NCBI RefSeq assembly: GCF_024347375.1
Contig: NZ_AP025471.1
Location: forward strand, 620,001-684,000
Direction of reading: 5' to 3'
DNA from: Vibrio coralliirubri
GTDB taxonomy: Bacteria > Pseudomonadota > Gammaproteobacteria > Enterobacterales > Vibrionaceae
Length of the DNA stretch: 64,000 bases
The notes below the pieces were generated by a model that saw nothing but the letters and a program-made list of their open reading frames with translations, was not told the DNA's origin and did not search any database. Positions 1 through 9,359 of the stretch are shown here, in pieces. The position numbers and the translations under genes were made by a program. Numbering within the stretch: the first letter of the stretch is position 1; each line of letters begins with the position of its first letter.

Positions 1-319
1 CTAAAGGCTCAGTAATCAACGGGCTTAATGGCAGTTTGCCGCTACAGGTTTTTGATAACTGGTATAAGCGCTGGATGTCTTTTAATGGATACTCTGCTGT
101 TTGTGGCAGCATAGAAGACGGCATGATCAAACGTGTTGGATAATCAGCCTGTAGCACTCGAATATCGTAAGATTCGATTGCCGTTTCATGATCAAAGAGT
201 TTGGTGAAATTATCGATACGCTCAGGTAAAGAGTCAGCAAATGCGTTTGCAGACACAGACAACGTAGCGATAAGAAGAGTAAATGTTCTTTTGATGATCA
301 CAAACCAACGCAAATTCAT
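1..319 (-). CDS. N-terminus of a secreted or sensor protein, possibly VxrA-type histidine kinase (partial)
   Basis: The ATG at 319 opens a minus-strand frame that runs off the left edge, giving about 106 residues. Residues 1-28 form a signal peptide or first membrane anchor (hydrophobic FTLLIATLSVSANAFA) followed by a polar extracytoplasmic stretch with the motifs SLPERI and MLPQTAEYPLKDI. No catalytic domain is inside the window. In V. cholerae chromosome II, as I recall it, pntAB is directly followed by the sensor kinase gene vxrA, and the gene here has the same place and direction behind pntB. The VxrA assignment is therefore mainly synteny; any other periplasmic-domain protein would also fit what is visible. 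Confidence 0.55.
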   Translation of the reverse strand, partial: MNLRWFVIIKRTFTLLIATLSVSANAFADSLPERIDNFTKLFDHETAIESYDIRVLQADYPTRLIMPSSMLPQTAEYPLKDIQRLYQLSKTCSGKLPLSPLITEPL

Positions 320-544
320 ATAGATCAACCAAATATATACCATTCGCTATCAAAGATAAATTTTTAACCGCATGAAAAACAGTGAGAATGGCGAGTTACA
401 GAGATAAAGTCCGATATATTACGGCCATACTGTACAGACGTACTAGTAGACTGATTGACCAGCCCAACCTCAATTGCGATAAGTTTTGCATAAGCTTCGT
501 CAACTTGGTAGCAACTGAGCTCACACATAGAATCGCATTCGTAA

Positions 545-574
545 GATAAAAAAAGGAGCTCAAATGAGCTCCTT
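545..574 (-). terminator. Rho-independent terminator of pntAB
   Basis: Perfect stem AAGGAGCTCA/TGAGCTCCTT at 553-574 with a 2-base loop. On the minus strand it is followed by a run of seven T residues. It ends the pntAB transcript before the VxrA-like gene. Confidence 0.8.
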
Positions 575-607
575 ATCGAGTTATTACAGATTGCTTAGAG
601 GCACTTT

Positions 608-2005
608 CTATAGATGCTCTAAGATGCTTAGACAACTCTTTTTAGCATCGCCAAACAGCATCTGCGTGTTCTCTTTGAAGAACAGTGGGTTTTGCACACC
701 TGCGTAACCTGTATTCATCGAACGTTTGAATACGATAACATTCTGAGCGTTCCAAACTTCAAGTACTGGCATACCAGCAATTGGGCTGTTTGGATCTTCA
801 AGTGCTGCAGGGTTTACGGTGTCATTCGCACCGATAACCAATACAGTATCTGTCTCATCGAAGTCATCGTTGATTTCGTCCATTTCCAGAACGATATCGT
901 AAGGCACTTTAGCTTCAGCAAGCAGTACGTTCATGTGACCCGGTAACCTACCAGCAACTGGGTGGATACCAAATCGAACATTAATGCCCTGCGCTCGTAG
1001 TTTCTCAGTGATTTCATGTACTGGGTATTGTGCTTGAGCTACTGCCATGCCGTATCCAGGAGTGATGATTACTGACTTTGAGTTTTTCAGCATATCAGCC
1101 ACATCTTCAGCTGATGTTTCGCGGTGTTCACCCTGCTCTTCATCGCCATCAGACACAACCACTTCTTGGCCGAATCCACCAGCAATAACGCTGATGAAAG
1201 AGCGGTTCATCGCCTTACACATGATGTAAGACAGAATCGCACCCGACGAACCAACCAATGCACCAGTTACGATAAGCAAATCATTTGCAAGCATGAAACC
1301 TGCCGCGGCTGCTGCCCAACCAGAGTACGAGTTAAGCATAGAGACAACCACTGGCATATCTGCACCGCCAATCGATGCCACTAGGTGGTAACCGAATGCG
1401 AATGCGATAAGTGTCATCACCATAAGCGCGAACATGCTGCCGTCCGCTTTAACGAACATAATCATTAGCAATGTAGAAGCAACGATAGCCGCTAGGTTCC
1501 ACTTGTGCTTATGAGGGATGTTCAATGCAGACGAAGAGATAACGCCGCGAAGTTTACCAAACGCAACAATAGAACCCGTGAACGTCACCGCACCGATAAA
1601 CACGCCAAGGAACACTTCCACTAGGTGGATAACGTGCTCTGCATGAATATCTGCAGGGTTGATAGAAACAGCAGCAGGTGGATCAATATAGCTGTTGTAA
1701 CCCACAAGTACCGCCGCCATACCTACGAAGCTATGCAGAATTGCCACCAGCTCAGGCATCTCAGTCATTTCTACTTTTCTTGCGTAGTGGATACCAATAC
1801 CACCACCGATCACCATAGCAATGATGATCCATACAATACCTGCAGAGTGAGGGCCAAAGATCGTTGCGATCAACGCAATCGCCATACCCGTGATACCGTA
1901 ATAGTTACCTGCACGTGCAGATTCCTGTTTCGATAACCCAGCCAAGCTCATAATAAAGAATACAGCAGCAACAATATAAGCTGCTTGTACTAATCCTTCA
2001 GACAT
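608..2005 (-). CDS. pntB: NAD(P) transhydrogenase subunit beta PntB
   Basis: Beta subunit of the proton-translocating transhydrogenase, which moves hydride between NADH and NADP+ at the cost of the proton gradient. The 465 residues match the usual length of about 462. The first ~270 residues are a membrane domain of eight to nine helices. The C-terminal NADP(H)-binding domain III follows from about residue 300, with the typical [13 protein letters not shown] loop and the later [14 protein letters not shown] motif. It starts 10 bp after pntA on the same strand, so the two are an operon, and it ends at a clear terminator. Nothing looks unusual. Confidence 0.97.
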   Translation of the reverse strand: MSEGLVQAAYIVAAVFFIMSLAGLSKQESARAGNYYGITGMAIALIATIFGPHSAGIVWIIIAMVIGGGIGIHYARKVEMTEMPELVAILHSFVGMAAVLVGYNSYIDPPAAVSINPADIHAEHVIHLVEVFLGVFIGAVTFTGSIVAFGKLRGVISSSALNIPHKHKWNLAAIVASTLLMIMFVKADGSMFALMVMTLIAFAFGYHLVASIGGADMPVVVSMLNSYSGWAAAAAGFMLANDLLIVTGALVGSSGAILSYIMCKAMNRSFISVIAGGFGQEVVVSDGDEEQGEHRETSAEDVADMLKNSKSVIITPGYGMAVAQAQYPVHEITEKLRAQGINVRFGIHPVAGRLPGHMNVLLAEAKVPYDIVLEMDEINDDFDETDTVLVIGANDTVNPAALEDPNSPIAGMPVLEVWNAQNVIVFKRSMNTGYAGVQNPLFFKENTQMLFGDAKKSCLSILEHL

Positions 2006-2015
2006 CTGTTACTCC

Positions 2016-3563
2016 TTAGTCTTTACGGAACATTTCAAGCATACGTTTGGTCACGGTAAAGCCACCAAAGATATTGATACTTGCAATTAATACGGCAATA
2101 AATGATAAGAACGTGACGACGCCACTTCCTTGTCCGATCTGTAACAGTGCACCTACTACAATGATGCCTGAAATCGCGTTAGTCACGGACATCAAAGGCG
2201 TATGCAGAGAATGGCTTACATTCCAAACTACGTAATAACCCACCACACAAGCGAGAACAAAAACGGTAAAATGAGATAAGAACGCAGCTGGAGCAACCGA
2301 AGCTACCCAAGCGAATGCACCAACAGCAATTGCCATGCCTGCCGCTTTCTTAATTGGAGAAACAGGTTCTTCAACTTTAGGCTCTGGTTTGGCCGCTTTT
2401 GGCTTAGCTTGTTGTGGTTGAGCTGAAACTTGAATCGGTGGAGCTGGCCAAGTGACCTCGCCCTCTTTAACGACAGTAACACCACGCAGAACAACATCTT
2501 CAAAGTCGATATTGATGTTGCCATCTTTCTCTTTGCAAAGCAGTTTCAAAAGGTTAACTAGGTTCGTTGCATACAGTTGAGATGATTGAGTCGGCAGTCG
2601 GCCAACCATATCAGTGTAACCAACCACCTTCACGCCATTAGCCGTTGTAATCACTTGATCCGCAACCGTGTATTCACAGTTACCGCCATTGGCCGCCGCA
2701 AGGTCTACAATAACACTGCCTGCACTCATGCTGTCTACCATCTCTTTGGTAATCAGCTTCGGAGCCGGGCGACCTGGAATCAGGGCCGTTGTAATGATGA
2801 TATCGACGTCTTTTGCTTGAGCTGCATAAAGTTCTTCCGCTTTCTTATTGAATGCGTCAGACATCTCTTTTGCGTAGCCGTCACCAGCACTGGTATCTTC
2901 CTTGAAATCCACTTCCAAGAATTCAGCGCCCATCGACTCAACTTGTTCTTTAACTTCAGGACGAACATCGAATGAACGAACGATCGCACCTAAGCTACCC
3001 GCAGCGCCAATTGCCGCTAGGCCAGCAACACCAGCACCAGCAACCAGTACTTTTGCTGGTGGAACTTTACCCGCAGCCGTAATCTGACCCGTGAAGAATC
3101 GACCAAATTCATGCGCCGCTTCAACAACAGCACGGTAACCCGCGATGTTTGCCATAGAACTCAATGCATCTAACGCCTGAGCTCTTGAAATTCGTGGTAC
3201 AGAATCCATCGCCATCACGTTGATGTTACGACTGGACAATTGTTCCATTAACTCTGGATTTTGAGCAGGCCAAATAAAGCTGACCAATGTTGCGCCATCT
3301 TTAAGAAGATCGATTTCATTTTTAGACTCGTCAACGATCGGAGCGTTAACTTTAAAGATAATATCGGATTTCCAAGCTTCACCTGCGGTGACAACTTTTG
3401 CTCCAGCTTGTTCATAAGCTGCATCTTCAAAACTTGCTAACGCACCTGCTTGTGATTCAACACAAACTTCAAACCCTAATTTTAGAAGCTGTTCTACCGA
3501 TTTCGGCGAAGCAGCGACTCGCGTTTCACCTGCGAGCGTTTCTCTTGGTACACCAATTTGCAT
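2016..3563 (-). CDS. pntA: NAD(P) transhydrogenase subunit alpha PntA
   Basis: Alpha subunit of the membrane transhydrogenase (515 residues, about the E. coli length). Residues 1-140 are the alanine dehydrogenase/PNT N-terminal domain. The NAD-binding Rossmann domain follows with the glycine-rich [13 protein letters not shown] near residue 170 and the [15 protein letters not shown] motif. A Lys/Pro/Glu-rich linker (about 380-405) leads to four C-terminal membrane helices. It is first gene of the pntA-pntB operon; the promoter must lie in the preceding 300 bp. Confidence 0.97.
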   Translation of the reverse strand: MQIGVPRETLAGETRVAASPKSVEQLLKLGFEVCVESQAGALASFEDAAYEQAGAKVVTAGEAWKSDIIFKVNAPIVDESKNEIDLLKDGATLVSFIWPAQNPELMEQLSSRNINVMAMDSVPRISRAQALDALSSMANIAGYRAVVEAAHEFGRFFTGQITAAGKVPPAKVLVAGAGVAGLAAIGAAGSLGAIVRSFDVRPEVKEQVESMGAEFLEVDFKEDTSAGDGYAKEMSDAFNKKAEELYAAQAKDVDIIITTALIPGRPAPKLITKEMVDSMSAGSVIVDLAAANGGNCEYTVADQVITTANGVKVVGYTDMVGRLPTQSSQLYATNLVNLLKLLCKEKDGNINIDFEDVVLRGVTVVKEGEVTWPAPPIQVSAQPQQAKPKAAKPEPKVEEPVSPIKKAAGMAIAVGAFAWVASVAPAAFLSHFTVFVLACVVGYYVVWNVSHSLHTPLMSVTNAISGIIVVGALLQIGQGSGVVTFLSFIAVLIASINIFGGFTVTKRMLEMFRKD

Positions 3564-3863
3564 AGCTATTCCTTGACTATTGGCACGAATGACTTATTCG
3601 TTTGTATCTAACGACAACTAATACTTCAAGCGTTTTGTTCAAAGAACAGGAAAAGTTATTACTTATAACGATTTGGATGGAATTTGAGCGCTTCATTTGG
3701 ATAAATGACGACCGTCTCGAACGAAGAGGTCAAACCACTTGCAAATAATCCTTTTAATAACAACCTACTAGCTGTTCTTTATCCCTAAAACTAAAAAGAG
3801 CTTTCAGCATATACACTGAAAGCTCTCTAAATTATGACCAACATCAATTCTAACCCTAATTGG
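3564..3863. other. Intergenic region upstream of pntA
   Basis: These 300 bp hold the pntA promoter (not clearly identifiable) and, at 3791-3826, the terminator of the HlyU-family gene. I see no further ORF or convincing regulator site. Confidence 0.5.
3791..3826 (-). terminator. Terminator of the HlyU/ComFB-family unit
   Basis: Perfect 11-bp stem AGAGCTTTCAG/CTGAAAGCTCT (3797-3807 with 3816-3826) followed on the minus strand by a T-run broken by one A. Confidence 0.8.
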
Positions 3864-4145
3864 TTAGCTAAATATATTGTCGCCCATTTGGTCGATGAAC
3901 ATCTGCGATTTTTTGAGCATCAATTCATCGGCATCTTGTTTGTTTGAAACAACATCTGAACGAATAAAACGGTGAGTTTTGATTTCACCATCGAATTCTT
4001 TCTCGATTCGCCCAGCAACACGGTATTGACCAGATTCTGCAATGGCATCTTGATAGATATTGAAACCCTTATATTCGACTGGCTCAATCTCTACTTTTTG
4101 TTCGGTTTTTTCTTTGCCACCAAATAATCTAGAAAAGAATCCCAC
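3864..4145 (-). CDS. HlyU family protein (putative transcriptional regulator)
   Basis: 93-residue protein with the family features as I know them: an N-terminal MGFFSRLFGG, the central VEYKGFNIYQD, and the conserved HRFIRSDV and ELMLKKSQMFIDQMGD blocks near the C-terminus. Pfam groups these small proteins as HlyU, after an activator-like protein; they differ from the ArsR-type HlyU of V. cholerae/V. vulnificus, so a role in hemolysin control should not be assumed. The start is GTG at 4145, supported by AAGGAG 8 bases upstream. It lies 39 bp behind the ComFB-family gene and probably shares its transcript. Confidence 0.75.
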   Translation of the reverse strand: MGFFSRLFGGKEKTEQKVEIEPVEYKGFNIYQDAIAESGQYRVAGRIEKEFDGEIKTHRFIRSDVVSNKQDADELMLKKSQMFIDQMGDNIFS

Positions 4146-4184
4146 GTTTTTTACTCCTTAAATGACCGTATTCACCCTAAACTA

Positions 4185-4553
4185 TCATGACTGTTTACGG
4201 TTCAACAACGGCTTTTCATACCATTGCAATTCTACGTCATCGTCAAAATTGTGTTGACTAAATATAACAGGCACATTGTCGTCACGTTCACGTCTTCGAT
4301 CGTCAATAATCATACTTTCTGCATTTTTGACTGCGATCTCACTATTGCGTTTATAGAGCACCAATTTGTCTTCTGGCAATGCTGACAGAAAATCGATATC
4401 AAAACGAATATAGATAGGTTTTAGCTGACCTAAAGCCAAGCAAGCGAGATCGGCCAACTGTTCGTTGGTATAACTAGACACATATTCCTCGGTAGCCAGT
4501 ACATGACCTACCAGAGTTTCCATATAGTTATGTACATCAACACTAATTTGCAT
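4185..4553 (-). CDS. ComFB family protein
   Basis: 122 residues, cytoplasmic. The segment HNYMETLV near the start and the later CLALGQLKPIYI match the late-competence ComFB fold (the family pattern is N-x-M-E-x-x-V followed by A-L-x-x-L-x-P-x-Y). The C-terminal third (ERDDNVPVIFSQ onward) is less conserved. ComFB-like proteins in cyanobacteria have been reported to bind cyclic dinucleotides. Two diguanylate cyclases lie within 4 kb, which makes a c-di-GMP effector role worth testing, but this is inference. A strong GGAGGTG ribosome site precedes the ATG. Confidence 0.7.
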   Translation of the reverse strand: MQISVDVHNYMETLVGHVLATEEYVSSYTNEQLADLACLALGQLKPIYIRFDIDFLSALPEDKLVLYKRNSEIAVKNAESMIIDDRRRERDDNVPVIFSQHNFDDDVELQWYEKPLLNRKQS

Positions 4554-5030
4554 ACCACACCTCCATTTGTAGCGGTTTTTTCTAGTCGCAGTCGTTTCTA
4601 AAGTTACTTGAAACCATGCAGTTCCTAATAGCTTTCTATAATTCAGTTATAGGTTTTACTGTCCATAGTTGAATCTAAGGCGTTATTTAATCTTACTCTG
4701 ACTTCATTACAGATCTTACGTCGCTTAATGATAAGGTCGCTCAATGATAAGTGATCATCAAGTCCTTTAGGTGACAGCGCCAACGTAAGAGCAGCAGAGC
4801 AGATTTTGTTAAGTATCTATAACGACTAATTAATTTCTCATATATACTGTGTAGTTCGTTCTAAGGTTAATAGCAACTCAAATACATATAAAAATGATTG
4901 CACCAATAGCGACCTATGACTATGTTTTTGCTCTAATTTAGGCAAAAAGCTTGGCAATCGCTTGTTTAACCGTATCCTACGCATAGTATTAAATAATAAG
5001 ATCATCAATATAGTTAGGCTCACCACATAA
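4554..5030. other. Divergent intergenic region between comFB-like gene and diguanylate cyclase
   Basis: 477 bp with no gene. It holds divergent promoters and a tandem 16-bp repeat at 4720-4751. A short A/T-rich stretch lies at 4825-4850. No terminator or known operator was recognised. Confidence 0.5.
4720..4751. repeat. Tandem 16-bp direct repeat
   Basis: Two adjacent copies of GTCGCTYAATGATAAG (4720-4735 and 4736-4751), identical at 15 of 16 positions. They lie in the divergent promoter region and could be a double operator; function unknown. Confidence 0.6.
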
Positions 5031-6272
5031 ATGGCATCATCTTTTGTAACGTCGAGCATGTTTCGATTTTGCTTCCCTTTAGTCCTGTTAACAATTTTGC
5101 TCGTTGGTATGGACAACGTCATCCTCGTAACGGACTCAAATTTAGGGTTTGCTAGCAACCTCCCTTACATTTTATTGAGCGTTGCGGTTCTGCTATGCCA
5201 CACATTCAGACAAGGTCGAATGGCGATGGTATCGGTGACCATGCTTGTGGCTTATCTGATCATCCAAGTTCGCTTACAAACACCTCTCAATACCGGCACA
5301 ACACTATTAGAGCTCTCGTTACTTGCGGCATTAGTACCGGTCACTTGCTTACTTGTTTATGCCTTCCCTGATAACGGCGTAAACTCAAAGTCGATGCTGC
5401 TATACGCCATCGTTCTTGTTCTGTTTATGGTGTGGGCACAATTGATCGTCTCTCACTTCCATGCCGGCGGTTTTGAATCATGGAGTGATGGTCTTCTGTT
5501 TATTGTCAGAGACCTCTCCAAACTGCCTTTGGTTTTAGTGCTGTATAGCCTTTGCTTGCTTGGCCTTACTGCCATTCTCGTGTTGGTGTATAACCGCTCT
5601 ATCGATGTTGTGGTTTATAGCGCTATCCTGCTTTCTTCTTGTACGTTCATATTCTTCGATATTCAGTACATCTCGAGCACCATGTTCTCGCTGTCAGGCA
5701 CACTGATCATCGTCTATGTGATGTCTGCTAGTCATGATATGGCCTTTAATGACCAACTGACTAACATTCCAGGTCGACACGCCTTGGAAGTCGATATGAA
5801 GCACTTGGGGCGTAAGTATTCGATGGCGATGGTTGATATCGATCACTTTAAGCAATTTAACGACACCTACGGACATGACGTTGGCGACGATGTGTTAAAA
5901 CTGGTGGCGCGCATTCTGAGGGAAACCACAGGCGGCGCTAAAGCTTATCGCTATGGTGGAGAAGAGTTCACGATTATCTTCAAAGGCAAACATTCGGAAC
6001 AAGTTAAAGAGCATCTTCAAGCTCTGATTTCCGAGGTTCAAAACTACGACATGACGATTCGTAATAGCCATGAGCGCCCTGACGATCATGAAGTAGGTAT
6101 GAAAAAGCGTGGTAAGAACGGCAAACCATCGGAAGTGGTGAATGTGACGGTGAGTATTGGATTGTCTGATAGTACAACCACCAGACATCCTGAAGAGGTG
6201 TTGAAGCTTGCTGACCAAGCGCTGTATAAAGCGAAAGAAACAGGTCGAAACAAACTGTGTGTTGACCGTTAA
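5031..6272 (+). CDS. Membrane-bound diguanylate cyclase (GGDEF)
   Basis: 413 residues. Residues 1-235 contain about seven hydrophobic helices without a recognisable soluble sensor domain. Residues 245-413 are a GGDEF domain with the signature YGGEEF at the active site and the metal/GTP motif MVDIDHFKQFND, so it should make c-di-GMP at the inner membrane. The RxxD product-inhibition site five residues before the signature is absent (TGGA instead). A charged insert of about 25 residues (HERPDDHEVGMKKRGKNGK) sits between the signature and the C-terminal VSIGLS motif, which is unusual. The ATG at 5031 has only a weak ribosome site; ATG 5058 is an alternative. Confidence 0.9.
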   Translation: MASSFVTSSMFRFCFPLVLLTILLVGMDNVILVTDSNLGFASNLPYILLSVAVLLCHTFRQGRMAMVSVTMLVAYLIIQVRLQTPLNTGTTLLELSLLAALVPVTCLLVYAFPDNGVNSKSMLLYAIVLVLFMVWAQLIVSHFHAGGFESWSDGLLFIVRDLSKLPLVLVLYSLCLLGLTAILVLVYNRSIDVVVYSAILLSSCTFIFFDIQYISSTMFSLSGTLIIVYVMSASHDMAFNDQLTNIPGRHALEVDMKHLGRKYSMAMVDIDHFKQFNDTYGHDVGDDVLKLVARILRETTGGAKAYRYGGEEFTIIFKGKHSEQVKEHLQALISEVQNYDMTIRNSHERPDDHEVGMKKRGKNGKPSEVVNVTVSIGLSDSTTTRHPEEVLKLADQALYKAKETGRNKLCVDR

Positions 6273-6417
6273 CAATGGTTGATAGCGAAAGATATTGAGT
6301 GCTAGAGATCTAAATAGCTTAAGACGTTAATAGCACTCTGCTTCAATAACTATCTCTTTCAAGTACAACAAGCCTCAATTAGTTGAGGCAGTATTAGCTC
6401 AACTGGATAAAGAGAGC

Positions 6418-7428
6418 TTAATCTTGGTTGAAGAAGATAACCAAGCTGCCACCTTTTAAGCTACTTCCGTAGTTAATCGTAAAACCAATTCCCACGTTAT
6501 CGACCCACTCATTAAACAGGTTTGGGTTAAGTAACCAGCCAACACTGCCCTCGTAGTAAGATGTGGTACCCATAGAGGCCACCGTGTCACCACCAATATC
6601 AATTCGTCTTATACTCGAGTACATCGATGTGATGTTCTTATCCCAACGCACGAGATCATAGAAAACCATGGCTTCATTGGCGATATACCACCCTTCTGGG
6701 TGACCGACATTGCCATTGTTCGCCTCGCCCCAGCCGATGCCATTAAAGTAATGCCAACTGGTGCTCAATTTATACTTTCCCCAGTCATTCTTATCTTCGT
6801 ACATCAGCTTGATTTTAGGCTCGATGATGTAAGCCCAAGCATCAGTATTGAGATATACGCCATCCAGTTGGTCTTGAATAGGCTTTAGCAACGAAGCGCG
6901 ATATTCATAATCATTGCGGTAGTAAGAGATGTGGTTACCGATTGCAGAGCTGAAGCTCCAATATTCATCTAACTGGGACACATTCGCGAATTCAACGTAG
7001 CCAGACACTACCGACTCTTTTTGAAAATCGTTTCTGTTTGCTGCAGCGTACTCAACATCGTTCTCGATCCGCAATGCCGACAAACGCAGCGTCACCTCTT
7101 GATGGTTGTCTTCAATGTAACTTGGTAGTTCAAATGTGTAAGGCAAACTGAGGGAGGTGATGTTTTGTCGACGACTTACCGAATCATTCGAACCGATGTC
7201 TTCATTGTCCAAACTAAATACTTTATTGGGATCAAAGTTATTGATACCAAATGTGAAAACATCTGTGTCGTTGAGCAATACACTGGTGGCAAAACGCTGC
7301 TCTAGCTCCTTTCTAAACGCATCTGATAACACGTTAGATGAAACCGTAGTAGAAGTAGCTAAACAAAGTACAGGGACAACCAGTGTCCAACATGAATGAG
7401 CCATAGAAAATGACTTTGATTGTGGCAT
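6418..7428 (-). CDS. Solitary outer-membrane autotransporter beta-barrel protein
   Basis: About 336 residues. A hydrophobic N-terminal segment (SCWTLVVPVLCLATS) fits a signal peptide. The remainder alternates polar and aromatic residues as in a beta-barrel, and it ends in SLVIFFNQD instead of the usual terminal Phe/Trp. It fits the Vibrio family named 'solitary outer membrane autotransporter beta-barrel domain' (Omp_AT), which has the translocator-like barrel but no passenger domain. The start is uncertain: GTG 7440, ATG 7428 or ATG 7404. It lies between two diguanylate cyclase genes, 66 bp or more from each, and a weak hairpin at 6372-6389 follows its stop. Confidence 0.65.
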   Translation of the reverse strand: MPQSKSFSMAHSCWTLVVPVLCLATSTTVSSNVLSDAFRKELEQRFATSVLLNDTDVFTFGINNFDPNKVFSLDNEDIGSNDSVSRRQNITSLSLPYTFELPSYIEDNHQEVTLRLSALRIENDVEYAAANRNDFQKESVVSGYVEFANVSQLDEYWSFSSAIGNHISYYRNDYEYRASLLKPIQDQLDGVYLNTDAWAYIIEPKIKLMYEDKNDWGKYKLSTSWHYFNGIGWGEANNGNVGHPEGWYIANEAMVFYDLVRWDKNITSMYSSIRRIDIGGDTVASMGTTSYYEGSVGWLLNPNLFNEWVDNVGIGFTINYGSSLKGGSLVIFFNQD

Positions 7429-7506
7429 GTCGCTTATCACTTAAAACACTTCCGAGCTCAAACGCTACTAGGATTATAAATTCAAATATCTAAAAGAGCT
7501 CGCCAA

Positions 7507-8457
7507 CTAACGAGCAAGCTCCAAAATGTTGCGTTGTACGAAGGTATTTCTACCACTTTGCTTCGCTTGATAAAGCGCTTGATCGACCTTTTCGTAAATA
7601 GACGCAATAGATTCGCCACCTTCTGGCACAAATGACAACACACCTTGTGACGCTGTCACTCTATCCGATACCGTTGAGTGGTCATGAGCGTAGTTCATCT
7701 CATGCAATGCCTCTTTAACTCGAGTCGCGTGTACCTTACCGCCTTCACTGTCTGTATCGCTAAGAATCAGAACAAACTCTTCACCGCCATAACGACCGAC
7801 AAATTCACCCGCACGAACAAACAGCTGTTTCAAGGTATTAGCAAGCCCTTGTAAGCACTTATCCCCTTGAATATGTCCATAATTATCGTTGTAAGGCTTA
7901 AAGAAGTCTACATCTAGAAGTATGACTGTCATGGATATATTACGTCTTCCGTGCCACGCTATGCTCTCTTCAAGCTTAGTATCCATATATCGACGGTTAT
8001 ACAATTTGGTTAGGCCATCTTCGTTGGCTTGTTGCTGCAGAAGGATGTTCAGTTCTTCGAGTTTGGCTGTGCTTTGTTTTAGCTCTCGTCTCATGTGAGC
8101 GATACGTTGCATCGCAATCAGCTTAGAATTCAAAACAACTTTGTTTACTGGCTTTATCAGGTAATCATCGCCACCAGCGTCAATCGCTTTTGCGATCATC
8201 TCAGGTTCTTCGTGACCACTAAGAAAGATGATCGGAACCCATTCTGGGAATCGGCTTCGAACCTCATTAGCCACTTCAAAACCATCCATCTCTGGCATGC
8301 TGATATCAAGTAACACGAGTTCAGGATCAAAATCAGAATAAACACTCAGGGCTTCTTTTCCGCTACCAACAGCTTCTACAATATGACCCAGTTGCTTGAG
8401 TCGGATAGCAAGTTGCATCCTATCTAGTTGAACGTCATCAACCAGCAATATGCGCAT
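7507..8457 (-). CDS. Response regulator with GGDEF output (diguanylate cyclase)
   Basis: About 316 residues. An N-terminal receiver domain begins MRILLVDD, with the phosphoacceptor Asp in ELVLLDISMPEMDG and the Lys in DDYLIKPV. A helical linker (about 125-155) follows, then a GGDEF domain with VILLDVDFFKPYND and the signature RYGGEEF. It is a PleD/WspR-like cytosolic enzyme in which phosphorylation should control dimerisation and c-di-GMP synthesis. The inhibitory RxxD is degenerate (RAGE). ATG 8457 is chosen because the receiver fold begins there and GGGA lies 6 bases upstream; ATG 8478 and TTG 8520 are alternatives. No cognate kinase lies beside it. Confidence 0.9.
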   Translation of the reverse strand: MRILLVDDVQLDRMQLAIRLKQLGHIVEAVGSGKEALSVYSDFDPELVLLDISMPEMDGFEVANEVRSRFPEWVPIIFLSGHEEPEMIAKAIDAGGDDYLIKPVNKVVLNSKLIAMQRIAHMRRELKQSTAKLEELNILLQQQANEDGLTKLYNRRYMDTKLEESIAWHGRRNISMTVILLDVDFFKPYNDNYGHIQGDKCLQGLANTLKQLFVRAGEFVGRYGGEEFVLILSDTDSEGGKVHATRVKEALHEMNYAHDHSTVSDRVTASQGVLSFVPEGGESIASIYEKVDQALYQAKQSGRNTFVQRNILELAR

Positions 8458-8609
8458 CGAAGATCCCTTTTCTATCATCACATCACCTTTATCTAGTGTT
8501 GAATATTCAAAGTAGCTCAAATTTGGGCTTAAATCATGCCCTAATCTCTATATTATATTGACTTTTTTACAGATCTTTTTAGCATTGTTTCTTTTTAAAG
8601 AGAAATACT

Positions 8610-9047
8610 ATGTCAGACGCTACAAACAACGAACAACAAGAAATCGATTTAACCACCATCTCACCAGAACTTCGTCAAGTTATCGAATTTGATGGCGTGC
8701 CAAAAGAGATGCACTTTATGGTTACTTCTATTCACGAAGTGTCTGAAGAAGCAGTACGCGAAGCTTGGGACAGCCTTCCAGCAAGCGCACAAAATGTTTT
8801 AGACAACTTCGAGCAGTTCCACGCTCTAATCTCAGTTAGCCAAGCTTTCGCTGGTGTTAACGTGATGGAAGAGTTCCCTACTCTTAAACTTCCAGAAGAC
8901 ATGACTGACGAAGAAAAAGAAGAGTACCGTGCTCAACTGCTAGACCAAGTTCTACACAACTGTGTAAAAGACATGGTTAAACAAATCAAGAAAGCTCGTC
9001 GTGATGCTATCTTGAAGCGTGATTTCAAAGAAGTTTTTACTAAGTAA
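8610..9047 (+). CDS. DUF3069 family protein of unknown function
   Basis: 145 residues, acidic, cytosolic, with no signal peptide or membrane segment. The sequence is mostly helical (SPELRQVIEFDGVPKEM, then EEAVREAWDSLPASAQNVLDNF) with a basic C-terminal helix (KQIKKARRDAILKRDF). It matches my memory of the gammaproteobacterial DUF3069 family, common in Vibrio. It is monocistronic, with its own terminator 50 bp downstream. Codon choice looks like that of a well-expressed gene. Function is not known. Confidence 0.7.
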   Translation: MSDATNNEQQEIDLTTISPELRQVIEFDGVPKEMHFMVTSIHEVSEEAVREAWDSLPASAQNVLDNFEQFHALISVSQAFAGVNVMEEFPTLKLPEDMTDEEKEEYRAQLLDQVLHNCVKDMVKQIKKARRDAILKRDFKEVFTK

Positions 9048-9099
9048 GTCGCTAGTCGCCTAAATCTAGGCAGAGCGCTAACAGTAATACTTAAGATTA

Positions 9100-9132
9100 A
9101 GCCGCATGTTGCTTTAAACACGCGGCTTTTTT
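9100..9132 (+). terminator. Terminator of the DUF3069 gene
   Basis: Stem AGCCGC/GCGGCT (9100-9105 with 9122-9127), extended by TGTT/AACA across one mismatch, then six T residues. Confidence 0.85.
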
Positions 9133-9359
9133 ATATCCGCTATTTTCTGTAGTTCGATCGTTAAGTCTGTATGTTCCTGTTGCGAACGTTCATATTATTC
9201 GACAAACAATATGCTTTAACACTCATACAGTGTGGCGCAAAACTGGCAGTTATACCGTATAAAAATGACGCATGTCTCCATTCATGGAATCAAGATCGTA
9301 TTTTCAGAACCTAGAACCGGCAGTATCGCGACAATATTGAAAAGCAGACCTTCTCAGGT

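Noticed and set aside
3864..4145. HlyU as hemolysin activator (virulence regulator)
   Set aside because: The name comes from a Pfam label. The classical Vibrio HlyU is an ArsR-type winged-helix protein and this sequence does not look like one.
6372..6389. Strong terminator between the first cyclase and the barrel gene
   Set aside because: The 7-bp stem GCCTCAA/TTGAGGC has no T-run on either strand; at best a weak hairpin.
7498..7515. Terminator after the receiver-GGDEF gene
   Set aside because: The stem GCTCG/CGAGC is only 5 bp and overlaps the stop codon, too weak to annotate.
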